Of a stretch of DNA of 50,762 nt, positions 50,208 through 50,762 are shown in pieces. The stretch's first letter is position 1, and the number at the start of each line of letters is the position of its first letter. The stretch is from Pseudomonadales bacterium (lineage in GTDB: Bacteria; Pseudomonadota; Gammaproteobacteria; Pseudomonadales; Azotimanducaceae): the NCBI GenBank assembly GCA_022827245.1, contig JAJDTI010000010.1, forward strand, positions 1-50,762, given 5' to 3'. The position numbers and the translations under genes were made by a program. Under the pieces are notes generated by a model. The model had not been told where the DNA came from and ran no database searches. It worked only from the letters and a program-made list of their open reading frames with translations.

Positions 50208-50762
50208 GAAGTCGACCCGGCGCGTTCGTAGCCCAGGGCATCGAAGTCGCGCGCGTAGAACTCGGTCACGACGCGCAGCAGGTCGTCGTCGTAGTAGTCC
50301 TTCCAGGCGCCGTGTTCCGTCGCGTTGCTCGGGGACAGGGGCGGCGCGGTGATGCCGAGGTGTCCGCAGGCCTCCTCGAACGACTGCTGCAGCGTCTCGT
50401 AGCGCCCGACGAAATCCATGCCGAGCGCGCCCCGCTCGTCCACCAGAATGTCCGTCTGCGGACGCACGAGCGCGCGTTCCCGAAACCGCCGCACTTGCAG
50501 GGCCCGCTTCATGAAGGAGGTCTCGTTGCCGGCGTAGCCCCGGTTGCGGCGGTTCAGCATGGCGCACGCGGACACGAAGCGTTCGTAGGGGTCGCGCACG
50601 CAGGCGAACTTGAAATAGTCCCGACAGATGGCTTCGGGCAGGCAGGCGCGGAGCTGCCGCAGGGTGACGTGGCCATGGCCGATGCGCGCGAGCGCGGGAA
50701 CCGGCAGGCGCACCCGCTCGGTCAGCGACTGCTGCTGCCAGTCGTCGGGACCGAGACAGCCG
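50198..50762 (-). CDS. Sulfotransferase family protein (5' end outside window)
   Basis: C-terminal 188 or so residues of a sulfotransferase of the carbohydrate (Sulfotransfer_2) type, open through the window edge. HVTLRQLRACLPEAICRDYFKFACVRDPYERFVSACAML carries the 3'-phosphate-binding CVRDPYERFVS motif; later GMDFVGRYETLQQSFEEACGHLGI fits the family. The 5'-PSB loop must lie outside the window. Ends 10 bases inside the beta-hydroxylase gene, suggesting joint action on the same acceptor. Confidence 0.85.
   Translation of the reverse strand, partial: GCLGPDDWQQQSLTERVRLPVPALARIGHGHVTLRQLRACLPEAICRDYFKFACVRDPYERFVSACAMLNRRNRGYAGNETSFMKRALQVRRFRERALVRPQTDILVDERGALGMDFVGRYETLQQSFEEACGHLGITAPPLSPSNATEHGAWKDYYDDDLLRVVTEFYARDFDALGYERAGSTSCA

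Noticed and set aside
1-50762. tRNA or rRNA genes, CRISPR arrays, transposases, prophage genes
   Set aside because: None recognised by eye on either strand; small tRNA-like folds cannot be fully excluded without a covariance-model search.

Overview
The window reads as chromosome of a high-GC gammaproteobacterium (strong G/C third-position bias by eye; GC not computed). Housekeeping gene orders match those known from Escherichia and Pseudomonas: coaBC/radC divergent, rpmB-rpmG-mutM-coaD, rsmD facing ftsY-ftsE-ftsX-rpoH, then a block like the Pseudomonas hemW-rdgB-DUF4426-metW-metX-yggT-proC-yggS/pilT region and a gshB-tonB-algH-ruvX block. A free-living, probably aquatic or host-associated heterotroph using methylated amines is an inference from the accessory half.

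Layout. 1-9.6 kb: CoA synthesis (coaBC, cut by the window edge; coaD), repair (radC, mutM), ribosomal proteins L28 and L33, SRP receptor and divisome ABC transporter (ftsYEX), sigma-32 (rpoH) behind an exact CIRCE operator, and trmB. 9.6-16.6 kb (minus strand): a tightly packed nine-gene run from an LLM-class oxidoreductase through yggS, proC, yggT, metX, metW, DUF4426 and rdgB to hemW. 16.7-18.2 kb: pilT followed by two small membrane proteins instead of pilU. 18.2-23.1 kb (minus): metK, metF, gshB, a TonB-type protein, algH, ruvX. 23.2-29.9 kb (plus): tkt-pgk, a secreted ATP-dependent DNA ligase, an alpha/beta hydrolase and an FAD-linked oxidase.

29.9-44.0 kb is the most interesting part: a methyl-amine / one-carbon locus. 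It holds heterotetrameric sarcosine oxidase (soxB, soxD, soxA, soxG), a dimethylglycine-dehydrogenase-type flavoprotein, a GcvT/DmdA-like methyltransferase, a single protein that fuses an MTHFR-like domain to formate-tetrahydrofolate ligase, a 2OG-Fe(II) oxygenase, an HD-domain protein resembling PhnZ-type diiron oxygenases, and a GlxA/GbdR-like AraC-family regulator. Together these could strip methyl groups from glycine-betaine-type compounds down to glycine and pass them through folate to formate with ATP gain. The two oxygenases suggest that an unusual substrate, possibly a methylated aminophosphonate, feeds the route; this is a hypothesis. Direct repeats upstream of the methyltransferase operon look like AraC-type half-sites.

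44.2-50.8 kb: a large TonB-dependent receptor, a TPR-sulfotransferase, an Asp/Arg beta-hydroxylase-family protein and a second sulfotransferase cut by the window edge.

Small palindromes, several with a GTAG head like RAYT-type REP elements, lie in gene junctions, and in some cases the gene's TAG stop lies inside the GTAG. No rRNA, tRNA, CRISPR array, transposase or prophage gene was seen, and no gene-free stretch exceeds 300 bases.
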